A stretch of 64,000 bases of DNA from Clostridia bacterium. GTDB taxonomy: Bacteria > Bacillota > Clostridia > Acetivibrionales > DSM-27016. The notes beneath the pieces are model-generated. The model saw only the letters and a program-made list of their open reading frames with translations, had not been told where the DNA came from and did not search any database. Made by a program: the position numbers and the translations under genes. The stretch's first letter is position 1, and each line of letters opens with the position of its first letter. This document shows, piece after piece, positions 18,141 to 26,530 of this stretch. The stretch covers positions 1 to 64,000 of the forward strand of contig JAOAIJ010000038.1 of the NCBI GenBank assembly GCA_026414765.1, given 5' to 3'.

Positions 18141-19352
18141 ATGTCGGATGAGATCAAACGCGTTAGTTATTTTGAGAGACAGTTCCTTAGAGCAAAGGAG
18201 TTTGTGGATGAACAGAAATACCATACCAGGCTTCACAGGGAGCACAACAAGAGGCTGCATACGACAGGGGTAGTTATTTCCGGATTTGAAGTTACTCCCA
18301 ATACTTTAGACCCGAATGACAAGACAAAAGTGCTGGTATTGGGTGGAATGGCTTTGGACTGTGAGGGAAGGGAGATATTCCTGTTTGAAACCTGTCCTTT
18401 GCCTATGCCGGGTAACGTTAATATGGTTGATATCTACGTATATTACAGTGAGGAGCCCGCAGAGCCAAGCAATGACCCGGGGGTTGCAGGCAATCATACC
18501 AGAATAGTTGAAAAACCCTGTTTTGCAGTTTCGCCTCGGGACAAGGTACCTGCAGGGGCTATCTATATTGCACAGGTCAAACTGAAAGACGGTATGGTGG
18601 AAGGTTCCGGCAGTATTACAGATAAACGTACCGTGGTAGTATCGACCATTGGAAATAATTCCATAGATGAGGTAATGCTGCGGAACAATTCCGTATCTAC
18701 ACGCACCATCAGAGATAATGCAGTTGATTCGAATAAGCTGCGTTCGGATGCAGTAAATGACACAAACCGTGCGGTGGGAACAGACCATATAAAAAACAAT
18801 GCGGTCACATCCGACAAGCTGCGCTCCGACGGGGCAAACGATGCAAACCGTGCAGTGGGGACAAACCATATAAGGAACAATGCAGTAACGGCAGCCAAAT
18901 TGCAGTCTGATACTTCAATTGATACAAACCGTGCAGTGGGTACAGATCATATTAAGAACAATTCTGTGACTTATGAAAAGCTTAGACATGATTCTTCAGT
19001 AGATGTATACCGTGCTGTTGGAACCGATCACATAAGAGACGGAGCAGTGACTTATGAGAAAGTAGACTGGAATATAAAAAATCTTCTTTTAGGCGGATAT
19101 ATTGCAGTCAATAGCGATGGAACAATATTAAGCAATTCTTACCATAACGTAACGTCCGTATACAGATTAAGAAAAGGTGAATATCAGATAAACTGGACAA
19201 AGCCGGTGAGCCCCTTTGTGCATTTCTCTTATCCATATGGGGACTATAGGGTAAACATATTGGGAACCAGCAGTGTCACAACAGTTATTGTCAGCAATAG
19301 TGCAGGTGTAAATGTTGATGGGTCTTTCTGCATTATGGCAGCACCATTATAG
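18141..19352 (+). CDS. Tail fibre-like protein with 27-residue repeats
   Basis: A 403-residue protein. Residues 1-160 are a conserved attachment domain (SYFERQFLRAKEFVDEQKYH). Residues 192-299 hold four 27-residue repeats built on NNAVTxxKLRSD...NRAVGTDHIK, followed by a partial fifth. These are the sort of repeats that form trimeric fibre shafts. The last 90 residues are a beta-rich tip (VYRLRKGEYQINWTKPVSPF) that could bind a target surface. It is the best candidate for the particle's receptor-binding protein. Confidence 0.8.
   Translation: MSDEIKRVSYFERQFLRAKEFVDEQKYHTRLHREHNKRLHTTGVVISGFEVTPNTLDPNDKTKVLVLGGMALDCEGREIFLFETCPLPMPGNVNMVDIYVYYSEEPAEPSNDPGVAGNHTRIVEKPCFAVSPRDKVPAGAIYIAQVKLKDGMVEGSGSITDKRTVVVSTIGNNSIDEVMLRNNSVSTRTIRDNAVDSNKLRSDAVNDTNRAVGTDHIKNNAVTSDKLRSDGANDANRAVGTNHIRNNAVTAAKLQSDTSIDTNRAVGTDHIKNNSVTYEKLRHDSSVDVYRAVGTDHIRDGAVTYEKVDWNIKNLLLGGYIAVNSDGTILSNSYHNVTSVYRLRKGEYQINWTKPVSPFVHFSYPYGDYRVNILGTSSVTTVIVSNSAGVNVDGSFCIMAAPL
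18714..19037 (+). repeat. Four tandem 81-bp coding repeats in the fibre gene
   Basis: Four in-frame 81-bp units, each encoding 27 residues that start with (N/D)NxV and end with RAVGTxHI(K/R), are followed by a partial unit to about 19070. DNA identity between units is highest around the AACCGTGCxGTGGGxAC segment. Such arrays can change length by slippage, altering fibre length. Confidence 0.85.
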
Positions 19353-19388
19353 GTATTATCGGGATTACTGAATAAAGGAGGATATGTA

Positions 19389-19598
19389 ATGGCTATTATC
19401 CGGTTGTATTATGATAAAACAGGCAAAATCATCCGGTCGGAACATAGAGTGGATGAAATCTATTCGGATGAGAATGCATCAATGGATAATTTGGATGGTA
19501 TAAAATGGATGTCAATAGATATTCAAAAGCTTGAAGGCAAGTGTGTTGACGATTTTGAAATAAAGAACAAAAAGCTTGTGAAAAGAAAAGATATATAG
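19389..19598 (+). CDS. Small protein of unknown function, 69 aa
   Basis: A 69-residue, charged protein preceded by AAAGGAGGATATGTA. It opens with an MAIIRLYYDKTGKIIRSEHR strand pair and ends with KKLVKRKDI. There is no signal peptide, cysteine or membrane segment. It lies 36 bp after the fibre gene and before the operon terminator, so it is the last gene of the injection operon. Small fibre-assembly factors occupy this place in phages, but no resemblance to a known family is seen. Confidence 0.7.
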   Translation: MAIIRLYYDKTGKIIRSEHRVDEIYSDENASMDNLDGIKWMSIDIQKLEGKCVDDFEIKNKKLVKRKDI

Positions 19599-19610
19599 AC
19601 GGGAAAATAG

Positions 19611-19645
19611 GGCTTTCAGCGCAAACTGAAAGCCTTACTTTCTTT
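19611..19645 (+). terminator. Rho-independent terminator of the injection operon
   Basis: A perfect 9-bp stem (GGCTTTCAG at 19611-19619, CTGAAAGCC at 19626-19634) closes a CGCAAA loop and is followed by TTACTTTCTTT. It cleanly separates the injection operon from the next cassette. Confidence 0.85.
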
Positions 19646-19699
19646 GCGTGTACTTATATTTTACAAATTATTATTTTTTTTAGAGTATTTTGGAGGTAT

Positions 19700-19738
19700 A
19701 TGGAAACATATATAGAATTATATCTAGGTAGGTTCTAA
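19700..19738 (+). CDS. Possible 12-residue leader peptide
   Basis: A 12-codon ORF (METYIELYLGRF) has its own TTTTGGAGGTAT ribosome site and ends 16 nt before the ATG of the large ATPase gene. The same TTTGGAGGTA string recurs as the ribosome site of that gene, so the ribosome site may simply be duplicated. A regulatory role is possible but not shown. Confidence 0.3.
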   Translation: METYIELYLGRF

Positions 19739-19754
19739 TTATTTGGAGGTAATT

Positions 19755-22700
19755 ATGTCAGAGCAGCGTATTAAGTTCAATATTGATGATTCATTTGAGA
19801 TATATCTTAGTGAGATTGAAGCAGGTAATCTGAGTTTATTACTTAAGGATGAGTTCCGGACAAAAGAATGGGCAGTAAGCTTCGGAATTATCCAATCCTA
19901 TATAGAGAACGGGTTTTATAAATATAATAATGATCAGTACGAGATCAAGAAAATTATTATTGATATGAGAGATCTGGAATGGGTTGATCCTATACCGTTC
20001 ATCAACCTGATACTCACACTGTACAGTTTTAAGAAGAGTAAAGAGGATAGAGAACTGGCATTTTACCTGCCCAGCGATAGTGAAGATAATAAACGGAAAT
20101 TATTGAAATATATTGCACAGGAAGGATTCTTAAAGCAGCTTATTTGCATAGGGGATGTATATTTCAACAAATCTAAATGTGATGATGATACTATAGAAAA
20201 GATGAAATTGTATGATATAGAATTAAGCTTTAATCGCTGCCAGGTGTTTCCCTTAAAAATAATAAATCCCTTTGAAATAGGGGATATTGATAATTACATA
20301 ACAAAAGAGATGAATAATATCAGACATGCCCTTCAACAAAAAAAGCTGACTTATACACAAGTCAATAGTCTCACTCATAAAATCAAACTAATATTGGTGG
20401 AACTTGTCCAGAATATAAGAGAACACGCATATCCCGGAGAGAAAAAGGGGTTTGGTTCGATATATATAAGGTATAGAGAGGGCTATAACTATAAGATGGA
20501 CTCAGACCAGAAGGAAAAATTAAAGAAGCGGATAGATGAGGAGCATATTCATAATCCACTTCTCACCAAGAACTTTTTCTATAATAACCCTCAGTTTATA
20601 GAATTGTATGTTGTAGATAATGGAATAGGGTATTCAAACACTGTTGTTGAGACGAAAAACAATGTATATCCTTTAAGAGAGTCCTTCAGAAAGACGTTTA
20701 TTCAGGGACACAGGGGAAAAACGAATAATAAGGAATTTAAATCGGAAAAAGGCGGACATTCGTTAATATACCAGCTTCTTTCACAAAACAAGGATTTTAT
20801 ATGGATAAAGGATATAAATGAATACTTGGGAACATACTGCTATGAACATGATAACAGTACTCTGGATTCGCAAAAAAAATTCTATGAAAATGACTATGCA
20901 TCAAGTCTGAAAAGTAAAAGTGTACAGTGTTTCGCTTTTCTGGCGAGGTTACGCATCGTTAAGGACGACTATGAGAAGTATGTAAATCAGGAGACAAATT
21001 CTGAGTACTACACTAAAGAAGCAGCGAATCTGCAACCGTATGTCAGCAATAGCTTTATAAAGACGTTTGAGACAGAAAAATTCAGTTTTAAACCTGACCT
21101 GGATAAACTGATGAAAATATATGCTGATGAAAAGCATATTTTGAATATAAAAAAAAGCATTAAGCAGCGGGAGATATATTTTAAGGATTCAAGGTTTGAA
21201 AATATTGAAAGTAATAGAGACGAGGATTTGTTAATAAATTATAGATATAACCCGTCCAGTACAAAAAACTATATTTTGCTGCCGAAGACAAATCAAAGCA
21301 AAATGTCTGTTTATCAAAGCATAGATGACTTTTTAGGTGAAAGCGAAAACGAAAAAATCAAGTTAGTTGTTGCAGATATCTCTACAGAGGATTTTTATGT
21401 ATTCATATCTGCACTTAATAATGTTAAGTTCTTCAGGAACTCCAAAACCTTTTCTTTTCCGAAAAAGGTTGAAAAAATCGTTTTGGTTTCTAAAAGGCTT
21501 TCAATATGTATTTTAGAAAGAAATTATAATGTTAGTGAGGGAGAATACGCATTTTCAATAGATGAAACTGAAATGGTGAAGTTTATGGATGGAAACACAG
21601 AGGAGGAATCCGAGTTTTCCGTAAACTCAGTATACCATCTGCTTGCGCTTCTAAAGTATTATGACTCACATTTGTTATGGAACAGCATTAAAAACAGTAG
21701 TTCACAAGAAAGCTCGTTATATGTTAATGAGGAAATTATCTGGGATGAAAACAAAAAACCTATCAAAGGGTACATAAATTTTCCTCAACTGGTATCCGAA
21801 TCACTATGTCTGGAGCTGTTCCGCGTGGCATTGGAAAGAAGTACTATAATATTTAACAGTAATAATGTCTACTTTAAAAATGTTGATCATATGACAAAAA
21901 GGATTGTATATGATTTAAATGTTAACACTGAAATCAATGATGACAGTAATATAATAAATGTGGGCAGTGTCTATATGTCAGGGAAAACTGAGACAGATAA
22001 TAAAGACATTAAAGTCAAGAATGAAAATTCCGTAAACATATATTTTTTCAAGCATCCCGAATCAATAATGAAAGTGAACTCATTATTTCTTTGGCCCCAA
22101 CAGGATTGGATAGATAAAACCATGACAAAACCGTTTCATAAGGAGAATGCCGAGAAACTGAAGAGGATAGGAAAAACTCCGATGATAGCCCCAGATGGAC
22201 AGAAGTACTTCTTAAGGAGTTTAAGACGTGATATTGATGGAAATACTCCTTACAGGAGAAATCTGGTAGATAGCTATAACAGCGACTATCAAAGACTATC
22301 TACTGAATTTATCAGGCTGGGACATATTGAGTATAACGGAAATCACGACTTTGTTTTTATAGATATTGTAAATGAGTTTAAATCAAGTTTTTATGAGCAA
22401 GGGCATCTGGCTGCATTTTTGATAAGCGAAATATATATTGCTTTAGGTAATAATGAGAGGGATATGGATGAATACCTTTCGGATATGGGAAAGGAAAAGT
22501 GGAAATCAAAAATTATTCAATATATTGCAGATCATTATTCGGAAAAGGGAATCAGTGAGAGTAATAAATCAGATATGATTGTCTACCTGTCTCAACACAA
22601 CACTGATGTGATCATGCAGATTGTAAAACAGGTTTTCAATAAAAAGATACATGATAAGATAATTGCGTTAGTGCCAATAAAGCAGGGAAGGGACGGCTCC

Positions 22701-24590
22701 TCATTCCTGATATCTCCTCTGACCCTGGATGTCATTGAGAAAAGGCTTAGCCAGAGCCAGATAGGCCGTGTGATTATATTTGATGATATAATAGTCTCGG
22801 GAAGGACAAGAAAGGAGCTTAAGCATGTACTGACATCACTTAAAGCAAAGAGTGTCCATACCCTCTCGCTCATCGACAGGCAAAGATTGCCTATTTATGC
22901 TCCTTACAGCGAGCGGCACCGATCCTACTGGCGCACTGACATACCCAGATTAAGCACCAGAAACTTATGTGTTCTGTGCAATAGCATTTTACTTGTGAAT
23001 AATTTCAAGCGCCACCTTGCATCAAACATGGCTAAAGAAAGGATCGATTACTGGATAGAAGCCTGGGGAAAGGTCGATTCGATGAATATCCACAGTAATC
23101 ATGGCCTGAGGCAGAGAAGTATAAATCTCAAACAAGGTTTTTTTGAACATTCGGATGGGCAGAGCGTAGAGATTAAGACAGATATAGGAATGTTTTTATA
23201 TTGTTCGGAGATGCTGTCTTTAATTTCTGAAGATAACACCATCACAGACATCATAGCAAATAATCCGGAGCTGAAACCTGAGGATATCATATTGCTTGTC
23301 GGAAGTATCCTTATATTGTATGGATTCGGGCTTTCCAGCAATTCGGTATATGAAATGCTGGTCCTGCTGATAGAGAGTCTTTATAAAATAAAGGATATAA
23401 ATAACTATACTGCTTTAGCTGCATTAGTTCTAATAGGTCAGCAGCCTGACACCATCAGCAGTATATTGACGAAATTTAACGAAGTTTCATTTTCGTTAAC
23501 TAATTTTGATTTCTGGATTGTTTTATCCTATTTCTCAAAAAATCATGTACGGCATATAAAAGACTCAATTAATAATGATGCGGACAGATTACTGCTATGC
23601 GATAGGGAAATAAACAATTTTTATAACAACTTCAATTTTGAATTGTATCATAAAGGCGGCAAGCGGCATAATCGCCCGATAATTGATTTTGTTGACACTC
23701 TGAAGTCTAAAAAGGAATATGAAACAGGCTGCAAAATGGAATTGCATAGCATTGTCAATTTATTAAACAGCTTGGATCTGGTAAAGGACTGTCTGATAAA
23801 TATTCCTGTTTCGTATTATTACATATATAAAAACTATAGTATGACTAATGCCGATAAGGTAATAAACCCAAGGGATTATATCAGGGACAGGATTCAGGAG
23901 ATTGAGAGTTTCATAGAAAAATTAAGAAACCGTACAAATATTTTAAAAGAATACAAAGAAGTGTTTGCAATTGAAAAAGATGATGTTGTGAGCATGCTTG
24001 AGGATATTGAAAAACTTTACCTGAGCTTTATTAATGATATATATCAATGGCTCTTTATCAGTGTAGATACTGAAGCTGAAAAGATGAAACTATCGAAGGA
24101 ATTGTTAAAACAAAAGTTGCAGGTTCTTATAGACAAAAAAATAAGCAGTATTCATAAGGAAAGCAGCAGTGGGTACAACGCGAGATTCTGCAAAATTGAC
24201 GTAAACTTCCCTCAAGATGGTGCAGGCAACATAATAAACAGTGCATACTCATATTATTTTGATAATCTGATTGCATATGAAGTGGAAAATTTGCTAACTG
24301 ACATAAGGCATTCTCAGGTTAAGAAACATAACCCGGTTGATAAATCGGATTCAGACATGGCAAATCTCTGGATTTACGTAAAAGTAAGGGCGAAAGCTCT
24401 TTATATAGAATTCTATTATAATTACAGCAGGGATGTTGATGAGATTAATCAAATTAAAGAGGGTAAGAAGCGGTATAGCGAAGAGCATCTGGAAGAACTG
24501 GGTGGTAAGATAAGGCATAAGAGGATAGTGAGGAACCGTGAAGAGTACTTGCGGTCACAAATGATTATTCCGGCTTTGAGATATAAATAG
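19755..24590 (+). CDS. STAS-like / GHKL ATPase / phosphoribosyltransferase multidomain protein
   Basis: A 1611-residue cytoplasmic protein with no membrane segment. Residues about 20-135 look STAS-like (KKIIIDMRDLEWVDPIPFIN). Residues about 185-345 are a GHKL ATPase: N box ELVQNIREHAY (216-226), G1 box DNGIGY (288-293) and G2-like GGHSL (333-337). There is no DHp domain, so it is not an ordinary histidine kinase; it resembles RsbW-type ATPases. Residues about 920-1070 form a phosphoribosyltransferase-like region with a complete PRPP loop DDIIVSGRT (1010-1018). An earlier segment VGSVYMSGKT (736-745) looks like a second loop that lost its acidic pair. A CVLC pair lies at 1072-1075; the last 500 residues are helical. 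The start at 19755 follows GGAGG at 19745. It is 15 bp from the next gene. A signalling or defence role is inference. Confidence 0.7.
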   Translation: MSEQRIKFNIDDSFEIYLSEIEAGNLSLLLKDEFRTKEWAVSFGIIQSYIENGFYKYNNDQYEIKKIIIDMRDLEWVDPIPFINLILTLYSFKKSKEDRELAFYLPSDSEDNKRKLLKYIAQEGFLKQLICIGDVYFNKSKCDDDTIEKMKLYDIELSFNRCQVFPLKIINPFEIGDIDNYITKEMNNIRHALQQKKLTYTQVNSLTHKIKLILVELVQNIREHAYPGEKKGFGSIYIRYREGYNYKMDSDQKEKLKKRIDEEHIHNPLLTKNFFYNNPQFIELYVVDNGIGYSNTVVETKNNVYPLRESFRKTFIQGHRGKTNNKEFKSEKGGHSLIYQLLSQNKDFIWIKDINEYLGTYCYEHDNSTLDSQKKFYENDYASSLKSKSVQCFAFLARLRIVKDDYEKYVNQETNSEYYTKEAANLQPYVSNSFIKTFETEKFSFKPDLDKLMKIYADEKHILNIKKSIKQREIYFKDSRFENIESNRDEDLLINYRYNPSSTKNYILLPKTNQSKMSVYQSIDDFLGESENEKIKLVVADISTEDFYVFISALNNVKFFRNSKTFSFPKKVEKIVLVSKRLSICILERNYNVSEGEYAFSIDETEMVKFMDGNTEEESEFSVNSVYHLLALLKYYDSHLLWNSIKNSSSQESSLYVNEEIIWDENKKPIKGYINFPQLVSESLCLELFRVALERSTIIFNSNNVYFKNVDHMTKRIVYDLNVNTEINDDSNIINVGSVYMSGKTETDNKDIKVKNENSVNIYFFKHPESIMKVNSLFLWPQQDWIDKTMTKPFHKENAEKLKRIGKTPMIAPDGQKYFLRSLRRDIDGNTPYRRNLVDSYNSDYQRLSTEFIRLGHIEYNGNHDFVFIDIVNEFKSSFYEQGHLAAFLISEIYIALGNNERDMDEYLSDMGKEKWKSKIIQYIADHYSEKGISESNKSDMIVYLSQHNTDVIMQIVKQVFNKKIHDKIIALVPIKQGRDGSSFLISPLTLDVIEKRLSQSQIGRVIIFDDIIVSGRTRKELKHVLTSLKAKSVHTLSLIDRQRLPIYAPYSERHRSYWRTDIPRLSTRNLCVLCNSILLVNNFKRHLASNMAKERIDYWIEAWGKVDSMNIHSNHGLRQRSINLKQGFFEHSDGQSVEIKTDIGMFLYCSEMLSLISEDNTITDIIANNPELKPEDIILLVGSILILYGFGLSSNSVYEMLVLLIESLYKIKDINNYTALAALVLIGQQPDTISSILTKFNEVSFSLTNFDFWIVLSYFSKNHVRHIKDSINNDADRLLLCDREINNFYNNFNFELYHKGGKRHNRPIIDFVDTLKSKKEYETGCKMELHSIVNLLNSLDLVKDCLINIPVSYYYIYKNYSMTNADKVINPRDYIRDRIQEIESFIEKLRNRTNILKEYKEVFAIEKDDVVSMLEDIEKLYLSFINDIYQWLFISVDTEAEKMKLSKELLKQKLQVLIDKKISSIHKESSSGYNARFCKIDVNFPQDGAGNIINSAYSYYFDNLIAYEVENLLTDIRHSQVKKHNPVDKSDSDMANLWIYVKVRAKALYIEFYYNYSRDVDEINQIKEGKKRYSEEHLEELGGKIRHKRIVRNREEYLRSQMIIPALRYK

Positions 24591-24605
24591 GAGGAGTGGA
24601 TATAT

Positions 24606-26099
24606 ATGGATTTTAATTTACTTGTCATTGACGATTTACTTACCAGTGAGCGGAGGGAGGTTTATAAGAAAGTCTTGTCTCCTAAATTCAAACTGCCATA
24701 TATCGATGATCCTGATTATGATGTAACAAAAATAAGAGAGATACTGGCGACTGATAAAAACATACACGGATACTTGTTTGATGTAAATTTACAGGAATGG
24801 AGAGTAAATATACAAAGCCTTCTGAAAACACTGTGTGATAACAGAAAGGACGCAGTTGTATTTCTTGTCAGCAGTGATTGGGAGGAAGATCAGGGGAAAT
24901 TATTCAACTATCTGAACGAGATTAGAAATAACAGTGACATTATGATAGACGGGTTATTCAAATGGCAGAATTTCAAGGAGATATACGACTCCTCAGAAGC
25001 CAGCAGTTTTAACAATATTATTAATACAATTCATACAAGACTTGTGAATTACTACTTAAGCAAAACAGCATCACTGAATATATCAGAAAACCAGAAGCTG
25101 ACATTATTACATTTGTCGGATTTGCAGTTTGGTGATGACAACCAGATGTTTCCGCAATATAACACTATATACAACTTTTTAGATAGGGAAAACCTTATTC
25201 CGGATCTTCTTATTTTATCAGGGGATATTGCATATAGCGGGAAAGCGAGGGAATATAAGCTTGCTGAGAAATGGCTCATTGAATTCACCAAACGGCTTTG
25301 GCCCGGTAATAATGCAAATATCTCTAAAAGGATTCTTATAGTGCCAGGCAATCATGATTTCAATTTTGATGCATGTGCAGGGAATTATTATGAATACAAG
25401 TTCTCAAAAAATGCTTATGAGCAGAGAAGCGTTCAGGAAAACGAAAATCAGGAACTAGGGCTGTATAATTTTAAAAGATTTGCATATGAGATGACAAAGG
25501 ACGAAACCTGGATACTTAACAAGGAAAACTATTTCTATGTCAATAATATGTTCCTGCATCTGGGAGTGTGCTTCCTTCATATTGACACAATTTCCATGAT
25601 AAATGATATTGGCAAGCATATAGGAGAAAGGGTCAGCATTTCCGATAACTATGAAAGCTTGCTTAATCAGCAGATTTCACCAAATCGTGGGAAGAGGGAC
25701 ATATATACAATAATACTGTCGCATTTTTCTCCTCAGAGGTATGGGTGGGGTGCGGATGATGCAGCAAAGAAGACTGTCTGGAGAAAAATGACGGACATAA
25801 TAGATACTATGAAGGCCAACCTTTATTTATACGGGCATGAGCATAAGTATTCGAGACAGTTCCTTAACTGCAGGGAGGGAAGGTACACGGATAAACTGGC
25901 ATCAATCGGGGCAGCATCCCTTTTTATGAACAACAAAAAAAGGGAGGATGATTATACCAGAGGTTTTTGTGTTTATGAGCTGGAGCGGGAAGATTCTGTA
26001 GTTAGGCGTGTTAAAGTCAACCCGGTGGTAATACAGAATAACAGGATAGATTTTGAAAAAGATGAGTTTACGATTGAACCTAAGGATATTGTTTATTAA
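24606..26099 (+). CDS. Receiver-like domain fused to calcineurin-type metallophosphoesterase
   Basis: A 497-residue protein. Residues 1-150 resemble a response-regulator receiver: acidic pair D9-D10, phospho-acceptor position D59 in YLFDVN, hydrophobic strand with SS after VVFLV, and a lysine in DGLFKW. Residues about 160-430 are a calcineurin-like phosphoesterase with SDLQFG (D172), GDIAYSG (D207), GNHD (N249-D251), LSHFSP and YGHEH (H411, H413). The usual DxH of motif I is DxQ here, which may change metal binding. Substrate is unknown; family members act on phosphoesters including cyclic nucleotides and nucleic acids. It follows the ATPase/PRTase gene closely (AGGAGGAGT before the ATG), so the two probably act together. 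Confidence 0.8.
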   Translation: MDFNLLVIDDLLTSERREVYKKVLSPKFKLPYIDDPDYDVTKIREILATDKNIHGYLFDVNLQEWRVNIQSLLKTLCDNRKDAVVFLVSSDWEEDQGKLFNYLNEIRNNSDIMIDGLFKWQNFKEIYDSSEASSFNNIINTIHTRLVNYYLSKTASLNISENQKLTLLHLSDLQFGDDNQMFPQYNTIYNFLDRENLIPDLLILSGDIAYSGKAREYKLAEKWLIEFTKRLWPGNNANISKRILIVPGNHDFNFDACAGNYYEYKFSKNAYEQRSVQENENQELGLYNFKRFAYEMTKDETWILNKENYFYVNNMFLHLGVCFLHIDTISMINDIGKHIGERVSISDNYESLLNQQISPNRGKRDIYTIILSHFSPQRYGWGADDAAKKTVWRKMTDIIDTMKANLYLYGHEHKYSRQFLNCREGRYTDKLASIGAASLFMNNKKREDDYTRGFCVYELEREDSVVRRVKVNPVVIQNNRIDFEKDEFTIEPKDIVY

Positions 26100-26123
26100 T
26101 CTATTACATGTTTGTGCTAAAAT

Positions 26124-26178
26124 ATTGTAGGAAATAGTATAAGTTGTGCGATTCTAAAAACATACGATTTCCTACAAT
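26124..26178. repeat. 12-bp perfect inverted repeat downstream of the phosphoesterase gene
   Basis: ATTGTAGGAAAT at 26124-26135 and its exact complement ATTTCCTACAAT at 26167-26178 are separated by 31 nt. There is no T-run after either arm, so it is a poor terminator. It could be an operator, a folded 3' end or the trace of a small element. Confidence 0.6.
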
Positions 26179-26205
26179 TAATGACAAAAAAATACATGGA
26201 AACGC

Positions 26206-26234
26206 TTGACATATTTTTCAATTAGTATTATCCT
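26206..26234 (+). promoter_or_regulatory. Candidate sigma-A promoter for loaP
   Basis: A perfect TTGACA at 26206-26211 is followed at 17 nt by TATCCT (26229-26234), a weak -10. AT-rich DNA yields such matches by chance, so this is tentative. Confidence 0.4.
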
Positions 26235-26483
26235 ATTAATATTATTTACTATAAATTATGCAATCGGTTACATATATGAATATTTGAATTTATTTAGTTG
26301 CCATACTTTGTTTTATTCAACATCTTACAAACAATAATTTTCTTCAATAAACCATCTTAAAGGTTAATATATAATTTATATAAATACTTCGAATAAGACT
26401 GTTTTTAGCAATAGTTTATCACTTTACTGTAAGCGGTTTCAAAGGAATAATAATCTAAGACTATTATGATTATAAAGCAAAAA

Positions 26484-26530
26484 CCCATAAATCACACGGG
26501 TTCTTGGTCGGAAACGGTGATTTACGGGTC
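26484..26530 (-). terminator. Inverted repeat, terminator-like on the minus strand
   Basis: Arms ACCCATAAATCAC (26484-26496) and GTGATTTACGGGT (26518-26530) pair over 13 positions with one mismatch, which becomes a GU pair on the minus strand, where it is followed by TTTTGCTTT. It would therefore terminate leftward transcription. No minus-strand gene needs it, so it may block antisense transcripts or be part of a folded loaP leader. Confidence 0.45.

Noticed and set aside
18714-19070. Regular repeats as a CRISPR array
   Set aside because: The repeats are contiguous, 81 bp, in frame and encode a fibre shaft. There are no unique spacers and no cas genes.
776-19598. The tail-like operon as a prophage or R-type pyocin
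   Set aside because: There is no capsid, portal, terminase, integrase, holin or lysin. The AAA+ ATPase, DUF4255 cap and split LysM/hub/spike set fit contractile injection systems better.
19755-24590. The giant ATPase as an ordinary sensor histidine kinase
   Set aside because: There is no DHp histidine helix before the ATPase domain and no membrane or PAS-type sensor; the domain order resembles STAS/RsbW-type ATPases instead.
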